This document shows positions 41,780-52,951 of a DNA stretch of 64,000 bases, piece after piece; position 1 is the first letter of the stretch; each line of letters begins with the position of its first letter. Position numbers and translations under genes: made by a program. This DNA is from Paralithodes platypus. Lineage: Eukaryota; Arthropoda; Malacostraca; Decapoda; Lithodidae. The notes beneath the pieces were generated by a model. The model did not search any database and was not told the DNA's origin. It was given only the letters and a program-made list of their open reading frames with translations. The DNA is taken from positions 55,040,364-55,104,363 of the forward strand of contig CM064492.1 in the NCBI GenBank assembly GCA_032716605.1, read 5' to 3'.

Positions 41780-44175
41780 TCAAGACGACTGTTTCGGATG
41801 TGGTTGGTACTGCTTGTGACTGCCCTTTGATTTATGAAAGTGTTTCTTGGGGGGGTCCTGCCTCGCTTGGGAGGTAACCTGTTTCCAACCACTTACCAAA
41901 TTAAATACTAAGCTCCAAGTTTCAGAGTTAAGAAGGGTAGCCGTAAGTACCGGGGATAGAGTTACCTGGCGACCTATGTCCGCCAGCAACTTCTTCACCA
42001 GATGTACTCTCAAATCTTGGCGAGCTCGTACCGCCTCCAAAATCGCGATTCTAATGTCGCCTAGGGACTGAATGGCATTTTGAAGTGACAGTCTACGAGA
42101 CAGCTCAATGGTTCTCCGAATTTGGGGGTCAGTGACGGCCGAGATCGTACGTGCTAGAGCGGCGGCTACTTGATGGCTCACCAAGTATTGAGAGATCATC
42201 CGGTAAGCCTTATTTCGTAACCTAAAATCTCGCTCCAAGTGAGCAGGTGGTGGTGGAGAAAAGGGGTCATCTAAGGCATGCAAAGATACTTTGGGGGCCG
42301 CCAGAAAAGTTAGTAAGTCTGGTGGTACCCCTTCTGCTTTGGACACTGGTAGAGAAAAATAAGAGTGATTCTCTTGAGGAATTTGGTGTGACACTTTGGA
42401 TGTAATAGTAGTGGCAAATACCTGAACCTCAAGTTCCCAATCCAACCACGGGCTGGCGCCCACCTGCCGTATCTGTAGGACCGGGTTCTGAGCTTGGTCC
42501 AGAGCCGGAGTTGTAGCCAACTCCGGCGTAATAGCATTTAAGGCCTTGACATCATTGATGCCATCAGCCTTCGACCAGTCAGCGAAAAGTCGTGCAGAAG
42601 CGGCGGAAGGGACTGCCGGAGCAGGTGAATACACAAAATATGCTGGATTAAGGGAACTAGGTATACCTATAATTAGGACATCTAGCACCCTCCCTGTCTC
42701 GTCTTTAGCCCTAAATTTAAGATTCTTATTAATCTCTATGGACCATTCCATGGGGACTGGAGGGTCTCCTGACACAGATGGTTGAGCTGTAAGAGGATTC
42801 TCTGGTACTACAGGTACCCACGAGCAATCAGCACCATAGAGGAGAGGCATAGGGCCTTTTCTCACCGGTAACTTGTCTAAGGGGGGCGGTTGAACGTCAG
42901 TGATCACCCTCAGGTTGGACATAGCTAACGCCGCCGGTCCTACAGGACCCGGGGTTCTTGCCTCCACTGGGGTCTGGGATGACGTCAAAATTGACGGAAT
43001 ATCTAAAGGTCTCACTACAGAAGTACTAGCAGGAGCAGTTGAGGTGATAACCGGCTGATCTGACGAGGCAGGGAGTTGGTACTGCTGTAATACCTTATGT
43101 AATAAGTCATTTACCTGGTCCGAAGTCATCCATTGTCGTGAGGTATCTTTGGATGGATTTGAACTAGCTTCAGAATAATTACTTGGAAGCGACTGAGGAG
43201 CCGGGGAGAACATAGGATCCGCCGGCTCCTCACTCTGCTCCAAGAGTCCATGTGATAATAACTCTTGCGAGTCCTCGTGATCCCTCGGGGGCCAAGACAA
43301 ATCAGGCACCGAAGATGGCAACACGTTGGTGTTGCTATCCTCAGTCTGTTCTAGAGAAGGTTCTGGATGGCGCCAGTAACCTCCTGCCACCAAGGGCTGG
43401 GGGTCCTGGTCCATCGGAGATATAACTTGTGCCCCCGCCGGACGACCTCTAAATTGATCGGCCAGTACCCTACTATGGCCTGTTGATTTCACACCCCGGG
43501 GAACTAGAGATAATTTTGGTATTGCAAACGTTACATCCGAAGTTACATGCCTAGAATGTTCCTCACTAGTAGTGGGAGTCTGAGAGTCAGAGGGTGGTGA
43601 CAATTGTGGGGTCTCCCGCCGGCTGCTTGAAGAGGTATACTCTTCTCGTCGGCGTTTGTGGGACCTCGAAGAGTCAGAGGTAGAGTGGTGAACGCGGTGC
43701 CGTGGAGACTTTGACCTGGACTTCGACCTCCGCCGCGTGGCCCGGGTCGAGGAGGGGACCTCTGTGACGTCGCTCTCACTACTACTATTGACATATTCGT
43801 TGCTTATGGCTTTAGTTTTGACCTTAGGTCTGACCGATTTAGAGGTACCGGGTTTTACTAAAGGTGACTTTATAATAAGCTTCTCCCATAGGACCTCGTC
43901 ATCACACTGGAGGGCCTTATGGGCAACATCTTTAGCATATGCATTGAATGTCGCTTTAACTTCATGTAAAGCCGCCAAACATGAAAGGTCTGTTTTAGCT
44001 AACAATGCGGACTTTAATTCTGAGCAAATGTCGCACTTTTTTGACAACCACACGCCGCGTGAGCGATCGAGGCACTTGACACATTTCGTGCAGAAAGTAT
44101 GAGCAAACACTGGTAAGAGGGAACAAGTGGGGGGTAGCACAAAGATCAAATCTGGGCATAGTGCCGTTCAAAGAG
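41780..44175 (-). pseudogene. gag-like gene of C, near intact
   Basis: 789 codons are open. The true start MPRFDLCA at about 44175 is in another frame: a one-base change just before the first Cys pair shifts it, leaving only a TTG at 44149 to open the long frame. Cys/His cluster: HTFCTKCVKCLDRS and CDICSEL. The RS-rich block (RRRSKSRSKSPR) is at about residues 140-160. The conserved core includes QIPQENHSYFSLPVS and LGDIRIAILEAVRARQDLR. The C-terminus is basic. It is clearly the same protein as in A but diverged over most of its length. Confidence 0.8.
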
Positions 44176-45404
44176 AGGGTCCCATCCTCCGTCGGGATCC
44201 GATGGCCAACTCCGCCGGAAGGGAAGTTTGGGGGCCTGGAAAGAAAATTTCCAGGAATCAATGCTCATAAGGATAACCTGCGAGGTATTATACATCCTAT
44301 CTCAAATCCGCCGGAAACTTAGTGAAAAGTGCACACTTATTCTAACCTTCCGCCGGATCTGTCTAGCTGAATTTCTCACAATTTTACCTGTGACAAGCGT
44401 CACAGGTCCCTGACCTTATTAAGTTGTGACTATCTAACCAGTTTGCAAAACTAATATATCACGTAGTGAACACTTGACTGATGTTGCCGCGGGCGATGAA
44501 GTCGTTACGTGACACTAGGCCAGACAGGGTGAGTTCCCTCGGCGAGCCGAGATGGTGGCCCTGGTAGGAATGCAATTCCACCGGGAGAGTGGTTCAGCCA
44601 AACCACGCCGGGATCTTCTGAATGTTCCTATCCGCCAGAGGCGGACACTTGGCCCACCGCACGGGCCGCCGGAACAAACAAAAACTGCCGGGAAACAGGG
44701 ATGGCACAGCCCTATTCCTGCAGTCCTACACACATATAATAAAATGCATCATGACATAATTATAGGGACGTCTCCCAAGCCCCAAAGGATCGAGCTAGCA
44801 TGCTAGAACCAACACAGGGGGAAACAAACGTAATCAATAACAACAGAAAAATGTAGACACCTAAATTACCTGTAGCCTATGACGGAGACCCCTAAATATG
44901 ACGACCACGTAAACCGAAGACATCCCAGCCGAAGATGCTCGAGAACCCGCAGCCGCACCAAGTAGAGGGAGGCCTTCATCAAGGGGCCTAAGCAAAACAC
45001 GAACCCTGGAAGGTGGAGCACCACATGCAGACACCCTTAAACCAGAACATTTGCTGATAAATGTAGAATGTGGCATATACTATCCTCAATAATGACAGTC
45101 TGTATCATGACTTGTAACGTGGTCACCTTCTAGCTAAGTAAACACAACAGCTAAGGCGTCATACATAAATAAAACATACACGCGGTCCACCCATCCGGGA
45201 CACCTGGACGCCTGTGACAATGGTACCCTATTTTAACACACTCCTCCTGCGGACCGACCAATCTGGCAGCCGTGCTAGCTAATCTAAACCTTGTTACTAC
45301 AACACAGATATATACAAATGAGTAAGGACTCACTAGAAGCTCTGCGAACATCGAATGAAGCGAACACGGCGCAAGCCCTGTGATCGGGAGGGACGCGGAA
45401 GGAG
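44176..45404 (-). promoter_or_regulatory. Leader of C with putative intron
   Basis: Non-coding. Acceptor-like tract TTTTCTTTCCAG ends at 44236; donor-like CTAGTGAGT at 45328-45333 (minus). CCGCCGG words at about 44211, 44309, 44350 and 44667. It shares with A only these short signals and ATGAGCATTGATTCCTGGAA, so these are the conserved ones. Confidence 0.5.
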
Positions 45405-46186
45405 GAAGGAAGAGGATGGCCGCTAGGGGGCCTGGTATCGGGGAAGCAAAACATGAGAAATCCACGTATATGGCAAATCATATAATAACAGATATTAATT
45501 TATCTTTTTCTTTTTTATTTTTTACAGATTTTTTTTCTATAGGGTACCCAATCAAAATGACGATCCCATAAGGGAATTAGGCGTGCACTCATGATGAGTA
45601 CTCCATGATCTTCCGTGCGGGTTATTCAAATTGCTGGCGCAAGATGTTGAATGGAGACTATTAACCCTCTCACCACGGAAGGGCTCTTGAACGCCCATAA
45701 AAAAGCATATAATAGGTACCCGGAAGGGCTCTTGAACGCCCGGTGGTTGAAAGCCTGTGAGCTTCGTGTGCGAGGCGTCGGTCCGACGCATGTAAACAAC
45801 AGCCGGCTGGACCGACGCCCCGCATCTCCGGCCACAAGAAGGAGAGCGTCGCTTGTTCGTGTGTGCCTGTATGTTGTTAAGTATCGAAAAGTAGTGTAAA
45901 GTGGCTGTTTTGGCCATAAAGTTATCTCCAATGAAATCATCATCACAACTGAACCAGTTGACTTAGAGAGCTCTACTTAATGCCATTCTACAGGTAAATA
46001 ACACAGCTACGCTTGGGGATGCGCGGAAATGCGGGAAGCAGTCAGATTAACAAATATACGGTAGCCTAGCCTAGACGTTTTTCGGCCAAAACACCCGGGT
46101 TTCGAGGAATATATATATAATACATAGCCGGGGCTGGAGGGTTAATGTTAATAGGCGAAGTCGTCAATGATGGAGGGGCCCTATTA
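45405..46186 (-). repeat. Left ITR of C, interrupted by MITE
   Basis: Outer end TAATAGGGCCCC at 46186, inner edge CTAGCGGCCATCCTCTTCC at about 45410-45430. It contains ATCATGAGTGCACGCC and TACCCTATAGAAAA blocks analogous to the A-type ITR. A TTAA MITE is at 45665-46141. Its partner at 28304-28674 is mostly lost. Confidence 0.75.
45665..46141. mobile_element. TTAA-flanked MITE, family M copy 3
   Basis: 477 bp between TTAA 45661-45664 and TTAA 46142-46145, with ends CCCTCTCACCACGG and, on the other strand, CCCTCCAGCCCCGG. Inverted relative to copy 2 and same orientation as copy 1. Hairpin arms at about 45774-45784 and 45812-45822. Confidence 0.85.
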
Positions 46187-46189
46187 AAT

Positions 46190-47408
46190 AGAGGAAATTA
46201 TAGGGGCCTGAAAATGCTTGACCAAATCATGAAGGTCTGAGAGAGTCTTTGAGGGTTTGATCAGGCAAAGCATCTCCATTGATGATATGCAGTTTGGTTT
46301 TATGTCAGGACGGGGTACAACCGATGCTATCTTCATAGTCAGGCAGATACAGGAAAGATACTTACTAAAAGGCAGGGATCTTTACTTTGTGTTTGTAGAC
46401 CTGGAGAACGCCTTTGATAGGGTGCCTAGAGATGTTGTGCAGTGGGCTATGAGGAAACTTGGTGTGGAAGAGTGGCTGGTGCGTGTGATAATGAAGATGT
46501 ATGAGGATTCGCGAAGTGCAGTGAGGGTGAAGGGTGTACTGAGTGATGAGTTCGCAGTCCGTGTTGGAGTCCATCAGGGTTCAGTGTTAAGCCCCCTCCT
46601 CTTTAATATGGTCTTGGAGGCACTGTCTAGAGCTTTTAGAGGCGGACTCCCGTTGGAACTGTTTTATGCAGATGTTTTAGTCCTAATAGCTGACAGTATG
46701 CAAGATGCTGAGGCCAAATTCAGAGAATGGAGAGAGGGCATGGCGAGCAAGGGTTTAAGAGTCAATATTAACAAAACCAAGGTTATGCATTGTAGATTGA
46801 GACCAGGCAATGTGGAAAAGAGCGGTGCATACCCATGTGCAGTGTGTGGAAAGGGTGTGGGCGTTAACGCGATTCAATATAGCATCTGTCGACGCTGGGT
46901 GCACCATGGGAATAAGCGCTGTAGTAGAATAAAGAGACCCCTGCCGAAAGATAAGTCAGAAATAGAGAAATTTGAGTGCGTAGTGTGCAAAGGCGAGCTT
47001 GTGTTAAGTGATGATCCTGTGGCTGTGAATTTTGGAAATGAGTCATTGGAGCTGGTGAACAAGTTTTGTTACATAGGAGATACCATCTCTGCCGGTGGTG
47101 GGGCCGAGGCTGCCACTGTTGCTAGAATTAGATGTGGCTGGGGGAAGTTCAGAGAACTGCTGCCAATCCCGACCATGAAAAGAATGCCTCTTCCCCTGAA
47201 GGGAAAGGTGTATGCCTCATGTGTTAGAAGTGCAATGACGTATGCCTCAGAAACATGGGCCGTTAAAGTAGAGGATGTCAACAGAATGGAACGTAATGAG
47301 ATGAGAATGGTGAGATGGATGTGTGGGGCCAGGCTACAGGATAGAATAACAGATGTTGAGCTGAGGAGACATTTAGGTATAAAGAGTATTAGCGAGGTGA
47401 TGCGTACA
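46190..47408 (+). pseudogene. LINE1 reverse transcriptase, second part, with zinc motif
   Basis: It continues the RT after DIRS C: RGLKMLDQ, then a stop near 46240, MQFGFMSGRGTTDAIF, FVDLENAFDRVPRD, and HQGSVLSPLLFNMV. The catalytic box reads FYADVLVLIAD instead of YADD, so the second Asp is lost. After RT comes a Cys/His cluster, CAVCGKGVGVN, CRRWVHH and FECVVC, of the PHD-like kind found at the end of some LINE ORFs. The frame is then cut by LINE2 at SISEVM. Confidence 0.82.
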
Positions 47409-48538
47409 TGGACTTTATGGACTTGGAGAAGGCCTATGACAGAGTGGATAGAGAAGGTTTGTGGAAAGTACTTAGAATATACGGAGTAGAGGGCAAGTTG
47501 CTGAAAGCAGTGAAGAGCATGTATGAGGGTGCAAAGGCGGCAGTACGTGTGGAGAGTGAGCAGAGCGAGTTCTTTGACCTGAATGTTGGTTTGAAACAGG
47601 GGTGTGTGATGTCCCCGTGGTTGTTTACTGTATATATGGATGGAGTCATGAAAGAAATACTATCAAGAGCAGTGGATGTTGGTGTATCGCTGAAAAGGGA
47701 GGAATTGAGTGGAAGCTACCTATACTGCTGTTTGCGGATGATACAGTTCTGATGAGTGATAATGAATGGGAGTTGCAGGGTCTGGTAAATGAGTTTGGAA
47801 CAGTGTGCGAAAAACGGAATTTGAAGGTAAATACGGGGAAGAGCAAGGTTATGGTCTTCGAAAGGGTGAAGTCACAGAGTGTGAGGTGAAGCTGAACGGT
47901 CAGGCTATGGAGATCGTCAACTCTTTTAAGTATCTGGGCAGTGTGTTGAGTAAAGATGGGACTATGGATGAAGAGGTGCGGGAGAGGGTACAACAGGGGA
48001 AGAGGGTTGTAGGAACGCTAAAAGCAGTAACAAGAAATAGGGTGGTCAGTATGGAAGTGAAGAAGTCCTTGCATGACAGTGTGTAATCCCGACACTGACT
48101 TACGGAAGCGAAGCATGGACGTTGGTTGAGAGACTCAGACCAAGAGTGAGAGCAGTGGAAATGAATTACTTAAGGAGTGCGTGCGGAGTTACATGGAGGG
48201 ATAGACAGACTAATGAGGAAGTAAGAAGGAGGTGTGGTGTGGAGGTAGATGTGATGGAAAGTGTGAAAAGGAACAACTTGAGATGGTTCGGCCATATGGA
48301 ACGTATGGAAAGCGAGAGAATGACTAAGAGGGTGTACGAGAGCGAGGTGGAGGGACAGAGGGGGAGAGGTAGACCGAATATGAGGTGGAAGGATGGAGTG
48401 AGGAAGTACATGAACGAAGGCGGTGCTGGTTGGGGGGAGGGGCGTCGACTGACTGGGGACAGAGGTGCATGGGGGCGGTTCGTTCGTGGCCACCCCTTCG
48501 GGGATCACGGCGTCAGGCAATAGATAGATAGATAGATA
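47409..48538 (+). mobile_element. LINE2: 5'-truncated LINE with target duplication
   Basis: 1130 bp flanked by the 10-bp direct repeat GATGCGTACA (47399-47408 and 48539-48548). It begins abruptly inside RT (FMDLEKAYDRVDRE) and ends with (TAGA)n: a textbook target-primed insertion. It contains GLKQGCVMSPWLF, then a frameshift, LLFADDTVLMSD, a second frameshift near 47880, and GHMERMESERM to GDHGVRQ. Same family as LINE3. Confidence 0.92.
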
Positions 48539-48548
48539 GATGCGTACA

Positions 48549-48821
48549 AGTAGACTGGGATGGTATGGACATGTGGAGAGAATGAATGAAAAAAATTGGG
48601 TGAAAAAATGCAGGTCTGTGATTGTGGAGGGAGCTGCACCAAGGGGTGGACCGAGGAAGACCTGGAATCGGACTATACGTGCCGATCTCAAATCCAAGAA
48701 CTTGACAAGTGAAGCAGCCCTTAACAGGGTTGCCTGGAACGCCACCATTAGGACAGGAGACTGAAACTGCACGTATGTGTGGAACACTCAGTCTTAACAT
48801 TTTATGTATGTATGTATGTAC
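48549..48821 (+). pseudogene. LINE1 3' end
   Basis: It encodes RTSRLGWYGHVERMNE and AAPRGGPRKTWNRTI to the stop near 48764, then a short 3' UTR and the (TGTA)n tail. It continues the LINE1 frame broken at 47408. Confidence 0.8.
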
Positions 48822-48826
48822 GTACG

Positions 48827-49396
48827 TGAAGAGAAAGAGAGTGGTGAAGAGAGTACTAGTGAAGGAAAGTAAGAGAAGAGTAGATGAGGAATTTGTAAGG
48901 AATCTGAGTGTAAGATGGAGGGAGTGTAAGAAACTGTTCTGGAAAGAAGTCAAGAAAGTTAGGGAAGGTAGCAAGGGAAACAGTAAGGGTGTGAAAGATA
49001 AGAATGGGAGAATGCTAGCCAAAAAGCAAAAGAGAGTCAAAAGATGGAGGGAGTACTTCAACGAGTTGATAAACGTAAGGAATGGAGCGCCAGCACACAT
49101 AATTGGATGGGGTATGGGAGAGAGAAGAAGAGAAGTAGTGGAGGAGGAGGTGGGGATCAGGAGGTCAGAAGTGTGGGAAGCCATGAAAAGAGTGAAGTTG
49201 GGGAAAGCACCAGGAACAGATGGAGTGTGTGGGGAAATGCTGAGGTATGGTGATGAGATAGTGATCGAATGGGTATGGAAAATATGCAAACTAGCATGGG
49301 AGAAGGGGAGTGAACCTGATGACTGGAAGACAGGCGTAATAGTCCCCCTATATAAGGGTAAAGGGGAAAGAGGAGTGTGTGGTAACCACCGAGGAA
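48827..49396 (+). pseudogene. LINE3 piece 2 (start of reverse transcriptase)
   Basis: It begins VKRKRVVKRVLVKESKRR and includes KNGRMLAKKQ, LGKAPGTDGVCGEMLRY, DWKTGVIVPLYKGKGER and NHRGI. These are the RT fingers blocks. It is cut after GGAATA by the TA-flanked element. Confidence 0.8.
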
Positions 49397-50247
49397 TACC
49401 GTAAAACCGTGTAACTTCGGACATATTTCAATGTTTTTTAACGATATCTCCTGACTGTAAACAAATTATAGAGATATAACTAGGTCAAGTGATGTGTGGT
49501 GATAGTGTGCGGTAATCCAGGAAGCCTCCTAAAATTATCCCCCATAATGAGAGAGCTATCCTTATCCTAAATGGTGTCCGTAGTCATCTTGAAAAGTGGC
49601 TGACTTCGGACATGTATGGATAACTTCGGACATACAGTGATTTCTTATGGAAAATGATTGCCAAGAAAGCGGGGACAGCTTCGGACAAGCGAAGGGGAAC
49701 CTAGGACGTACGTTCGTGGTTTTATTTCATTCATTTATTGGCTCCTACTATTTTATATGAATATTTTATTATTGCTGCTTATTCCTGTCCGATGTCTTAC
49801 TGGAAAATGCACAGTCAATACTTTTAGGCCTGTATAATTACTATAGGAGGGGGTTATATAAGATGTTTAACAAATATTCTTTATGGATCTGTTCTCGTTA
49901 GGTATTGAACTCACTCTTAGAAAATATTGAGCAGGAAAAATAACCAATGCTGTCAAATCAATAACTCGAAAATTAACTAGGCCTAGTGAAAATATATAGG
50001 TATGTATACTCTATCACTGCATATACATTTTTATGAATTTGAGAATTTTTATAGGTATAACGTATGTGTTGGTGTTTCTTATGGCAGATAATAATTTTTT
50101 TGGACAAGATATATGCCTCTCCTAATTTATATATATACAGTATTATACTGTATATCCAGAATTATCCTAAATACTGTACATAAATCGGTTAGCATATTAT
50201 CATATTTTTATGGGTTTTTGGACTCAGAGAATGATTATTTGATCTAA

Positions 50248-50720
50248 CCCATCAGACTCGGCTATGTATTCCATACCGAAACCCGGGGTTTTTGGCCAAA
50301 AAATGTCTACGTCTAGGCTACCGTATCTTTGTTATTTTGACTGCTTCTGCATTCCCGCGCATCCCCAAGCGTAGATGTGTTTCGTACCTGTAGAATGGCG
50401 TTGAGTAGAGCTCTCTAAGTCAACTGGTTCAGTTGTGATGACGATTTCCGTGGAGATAACTTTGTGGCGATATCAGCCACTTTACACTACTTTTCACAAC
50501 TTAACAATAACATACAGGCACACACGAACAAGGACGCCTCTCCTTCTTGTGGTCGGAGATGTGCGGCGTCGGTCCAACTGGCTGTTGTCTACATGCGTCG
50601 GACGGACGCCTCGCACACCAAGCTTACAGGCTTTCAAGCTGCCGGAGCCTCAGAGCCCTTCCGGGTTCCGTGGGGGTGTTTTTTATGGATGCCTCCGAGC
50701 CCAACCGGGTCTCAGGGGTT
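50248..50720. mobile_element. TTAA-type MITE, family M copy 4
   Basis: About 473 bp; CTAA at 50244-50247 (one base changed) and TTAA at 50721-50724. Its interior is the same as the other M copies but more diverged, including the GGCGTCGGTCC...GGACGGACGCC arms. Oldest of the four copies. Confidence 0.75.
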
Positions 50721-50844
50721 TTAACCACATTTTAATGATGGACAAGTATTATGAATTATTTTCATAGGGCAAATAATAACAAACTATTTGTTTGTTCCAT
50801 GTCCGAAGTTACCATTTTTGTTTGTGGAAAACACAATAGGTTAA

Positions 50845-51238
50845 CCCACTGAGCCCCAGCTAGTTATTAATAAATGTACCACCAGGGCCCAGCAGGTTTT
50901 GAAAAAAAAAAAATCCAGAAACAATAGCGAATGGGTTAGGAATGAAGGAAAAACCACAAAAAAACAATCAAAAAGGTCAAAAAGGGGTCCTACGGAGCCC
51001 CCGAAAGTCGATTTTACAAGAGTAAAAAATTGAAGGCAAAAACACCCAAAAACCATGTTTTTGCGCGCTCACGCGCACGCGGTTAAACTTTGAGAGTTTT
51101 CAACCATCGGCATGGTTGCGTGGGATACTTACACAGTTCCCATACAAATCTGAGCCCTCTAGGTGCCATAGGACCGAAGTAATTTTCTGGTGATCGAACA
51201 TTGCCGACGCAACACATGCGTCGCTGGGATCCAGCGGG
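50845..51238. mobile_element. TTAA-flanked MITE, second family
   Basis: 394 bp between TTAA 50841-50844 and TTAA 51239-51242. Ends CCCACTGAGCCCC and, on the other strand, CCCGCTGGATCCC. Contains GCGCGCTCACGCGCACGCG. No coding. Confidence 0.75.
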
Positions 51239-51627
51239 TTAAATGATAGTGTTCTAGCTAGAGCGTTATTCAAGTGTAACAAATTTCCTTTGGTGGATGT
51301 TGTCTCTGGTAATTTTACTACAAAATTATATCAGTCACAACATCATTCATACAAACAAATTTCTTCAGGGTGATAGAAGTTTGGCAGGGTAGCGAAAAAT
51401 GTAATTTTTTTCGTCATATACAGTATATAATATTTTTTTCGTGTACATATACTCATGTCAGTTCCCTAGGGCTTTTACATGCTCTTCCTTTGCCATTTCT
51501 CTAAACGGACCCCACAAAAAAATAAAAATAAAAAGCGTTTCCATTATATAATGGCAATGGCTAATTACTTATTATCGCCGATGTCCGAAGTTACAACCCA
51601 AGTCCGAAGCGACCCGGTTTTACGGTA

Positions 51628-51750
51628 TGTCTTCTAAGCGTAGTAGGGAAGGTGTACAGTAGGTTAGTGATTGAGAGAGTGAGAGCGAGAACGGAGAAAT
51701 GGATAGGTGACGAGCAGGGTGGTTTTAGGAAGGGAAGATGATGTGTAGAT
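51628..51750 (+). pseudogene. LINE3 piece 3 (RT)
   Basis: TGT CTT CTA AGC continues NHRGI as CLLS, then GKVYSRLVIERVRARTEKW and DEQGGFRKGR. A TGA codon at about 51739 is a nonsense change before CVD. It is cut by DIRS D at GAT. Confidence 0.8.
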
Positions 51751-52099
51751 TATAGGTTTGACTCCTGCAAGGAGATAAAGAAAACCTAATATTTAGTAGT
51801 GGCCCCGTAATCATTGACGATTATGCCTATTACATAAGGCCTCCTCTTCAAACGCTCATTTACCGTAGTTTGAATCTACCGTGCAGAGCATACAAAATTG
51901 AGGAGCCTTCATCATAAGTGCACGCAACCTCACTCATGGTTCTGTCATTATGAAAATTGGGTTCTCACTACGAAAAAACTTCGTAACAAATACAAAATAA
52001 AAATAAAATAAGAATAACTATTCATAAGCTTTCCATATATTCGTGGATGTACTTGTGTGGATATTTGACCAGACGCTGACTTCAGGCGTCATACTTCCT
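51751..52099 (-). repeat. Right ITR of D
   Basis: Inverted partner of 60691-60999. It ends inward at CATACTTCCTTCAC, a variant (ATACTTCC for ATTCTTCC) also seen at the left ITR. Confidence 0.88.
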
Positions 52100-52169
52100 T
52101 CACTGACATATCAAGTAAACCAAAATCCTTAATACATCAACGAATGGGAAGGGGATGGTCGGGAGGGCC

Positions 52170-52278
52170 CCAGTCGTCAATGATTACGGGGCCACTACTA
52201 AATATTAGGTTTTCTTTATCTCCTTGCAGGAGTCAAACCTATAATTTATTAGTGGCCCCTCCATCATACGATTATGCC
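52170..52278 (-). repeat. ICR of D
   Basis: Plus strand: GTCGTCAATGATTACGGGGC, CCTATA-ATT-TATTAGTGG and CCATCATACGATTATGCC. Loss of two or three bases relative to the end it should match is a late mutation. Confidence 0.88.
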
Positions 52279-52951
52279 TGATATCTAACACTGGAGGGGG
52301 ACATTCGTAATCATATCATAACTCTAGCAAAAGCAGATAATCAAACAACCACATAGTATTCTTACTTTGTAAAAAAGATATAATTTGCGCATAAACTTTA
52401 TACAGCATATATATTCAAAAAGAGGTACAAGCAGGAGCGTGCTTCGAAGAAGCCTGCTTGAATAAAAAAGGGTTAACTCTTAGACTCTGTACACAGATCT
52501 GCTAGTTAAGAAGGCACCCCACTTAAAGTAAGTGGTGAAAAATAAAAACTTATAAGTCTACATGTGCACATATAAACCCCATTAAACTAGTGGATATATT
52601 CCTAAAAATATACCCAAACATAAAATGAACTCTTGTACTTATGCAGAAGTACTTACATCAAAAATTAAATTCGCAGTCGCAACTACAGTACTGAGATTGT
52701 CTTAAAATTATATTGCTTCACAGCCAAAACTACTTACAACAAGAGTTGTTATTTTACTACTATTGTACTTTAGCACAATTTCATGTAATGCATACTACAG
52801 AGAAATTTTATATCACAACACCTATATACAGTATCACAGCTCGTATGCTCCGTACACATACTCCGGCAGGGTCTAGGGTGTCCTATGTTACACTGACTGC
52901 ACCCCCCCCCCCTCTTTTCTTAACTTAAACAATAAGTGACTGAGAGGCCAC
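52279..52951 (-). other. 3' untranslated region of D
   Basis: Non-coding, homologous to A2 and B. C-run at about 52903-52914, and CGTGCTTCGAAGAAGCC at about 52437. No gene. Confidence 0.6.

Larger units (their letters stand above)
28304..46186 (-). mobile_element. DIRS element C, a divergent family, host of B
   Basis: Minus-strand DIRS element. In its own direction: left end TAATAGGGCCCC at 46186, leader, gag (44149-41780), RT/RNase H, YR, 3' UTR, ICR, and the right end CCTATA at 28304. Flanks on the plus strand are GAT (28301-28303) and AAT (46187-46189). Excision restores GCGCTA-GAT-AGAGGAAAT, which reads as LINE1 protein. Proteins share all motifs with A but are clearly diverged, and the termini differ. 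Inside lie DIRS B (in the ICR), a pogo-like foldback (37766-38733), MITE M copy 3 (left ITR), and a tRNA-like stretch replacing most of the right ITR. Without B it is about 9.45 kb. Confidence 0.87.
26480..48821 (+). mobile_element. LINE1: near full-length RTE-like LINE, split by DIRS C and LINE2
   Basis: It inserted into LINE3 with a 5-bp GTACG duplication and ends in a (TGTA)n tail at about 48803-48821. Pieces: 26480-28303 (5' end, endonuclease, start of RT), 46190-47398 (RT, zinc motif) and 48549-48821 (3' end). Joining across DIRS C restores KGKGDALD-RGNYRGLK. Joining across LINE2 restores SISEVM-RTSRLGW. A G-run (26574-26587) and a non-coding stretch of about 100 bases precede the coding part. 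Confidence 0.85.
49399..51625. mobile_element. TA-flanked non-autonomous DNA element with subterminal repeats
   Basis: 2227 bp between TA (49397-49398) and TA (51626-51627), with terminal inverted repeats CCGTAAAACCG. The word ACTTCGGACAT (or its core CTTCGGACA) recurs near both ends: about 49413, 49603, 49623 and 49669 on plus, and 50800, 51580 and 51601 in complement. The interior is AT-rich, without a transposase or other convincing ORF, and hosts two TTAA elements. The family is not recognised; a Tc1/mariner-like origin is possible from the TA duplication. Confidence 0.8.

Noticed and set aside
48170..49424. Antisense ORFs of 205 and 303 codons over the LINE pieces
   Set aside because: They are Ser/Leu/His-rich shadows of purine-rich LINE coding strands and have no recognisable domain.
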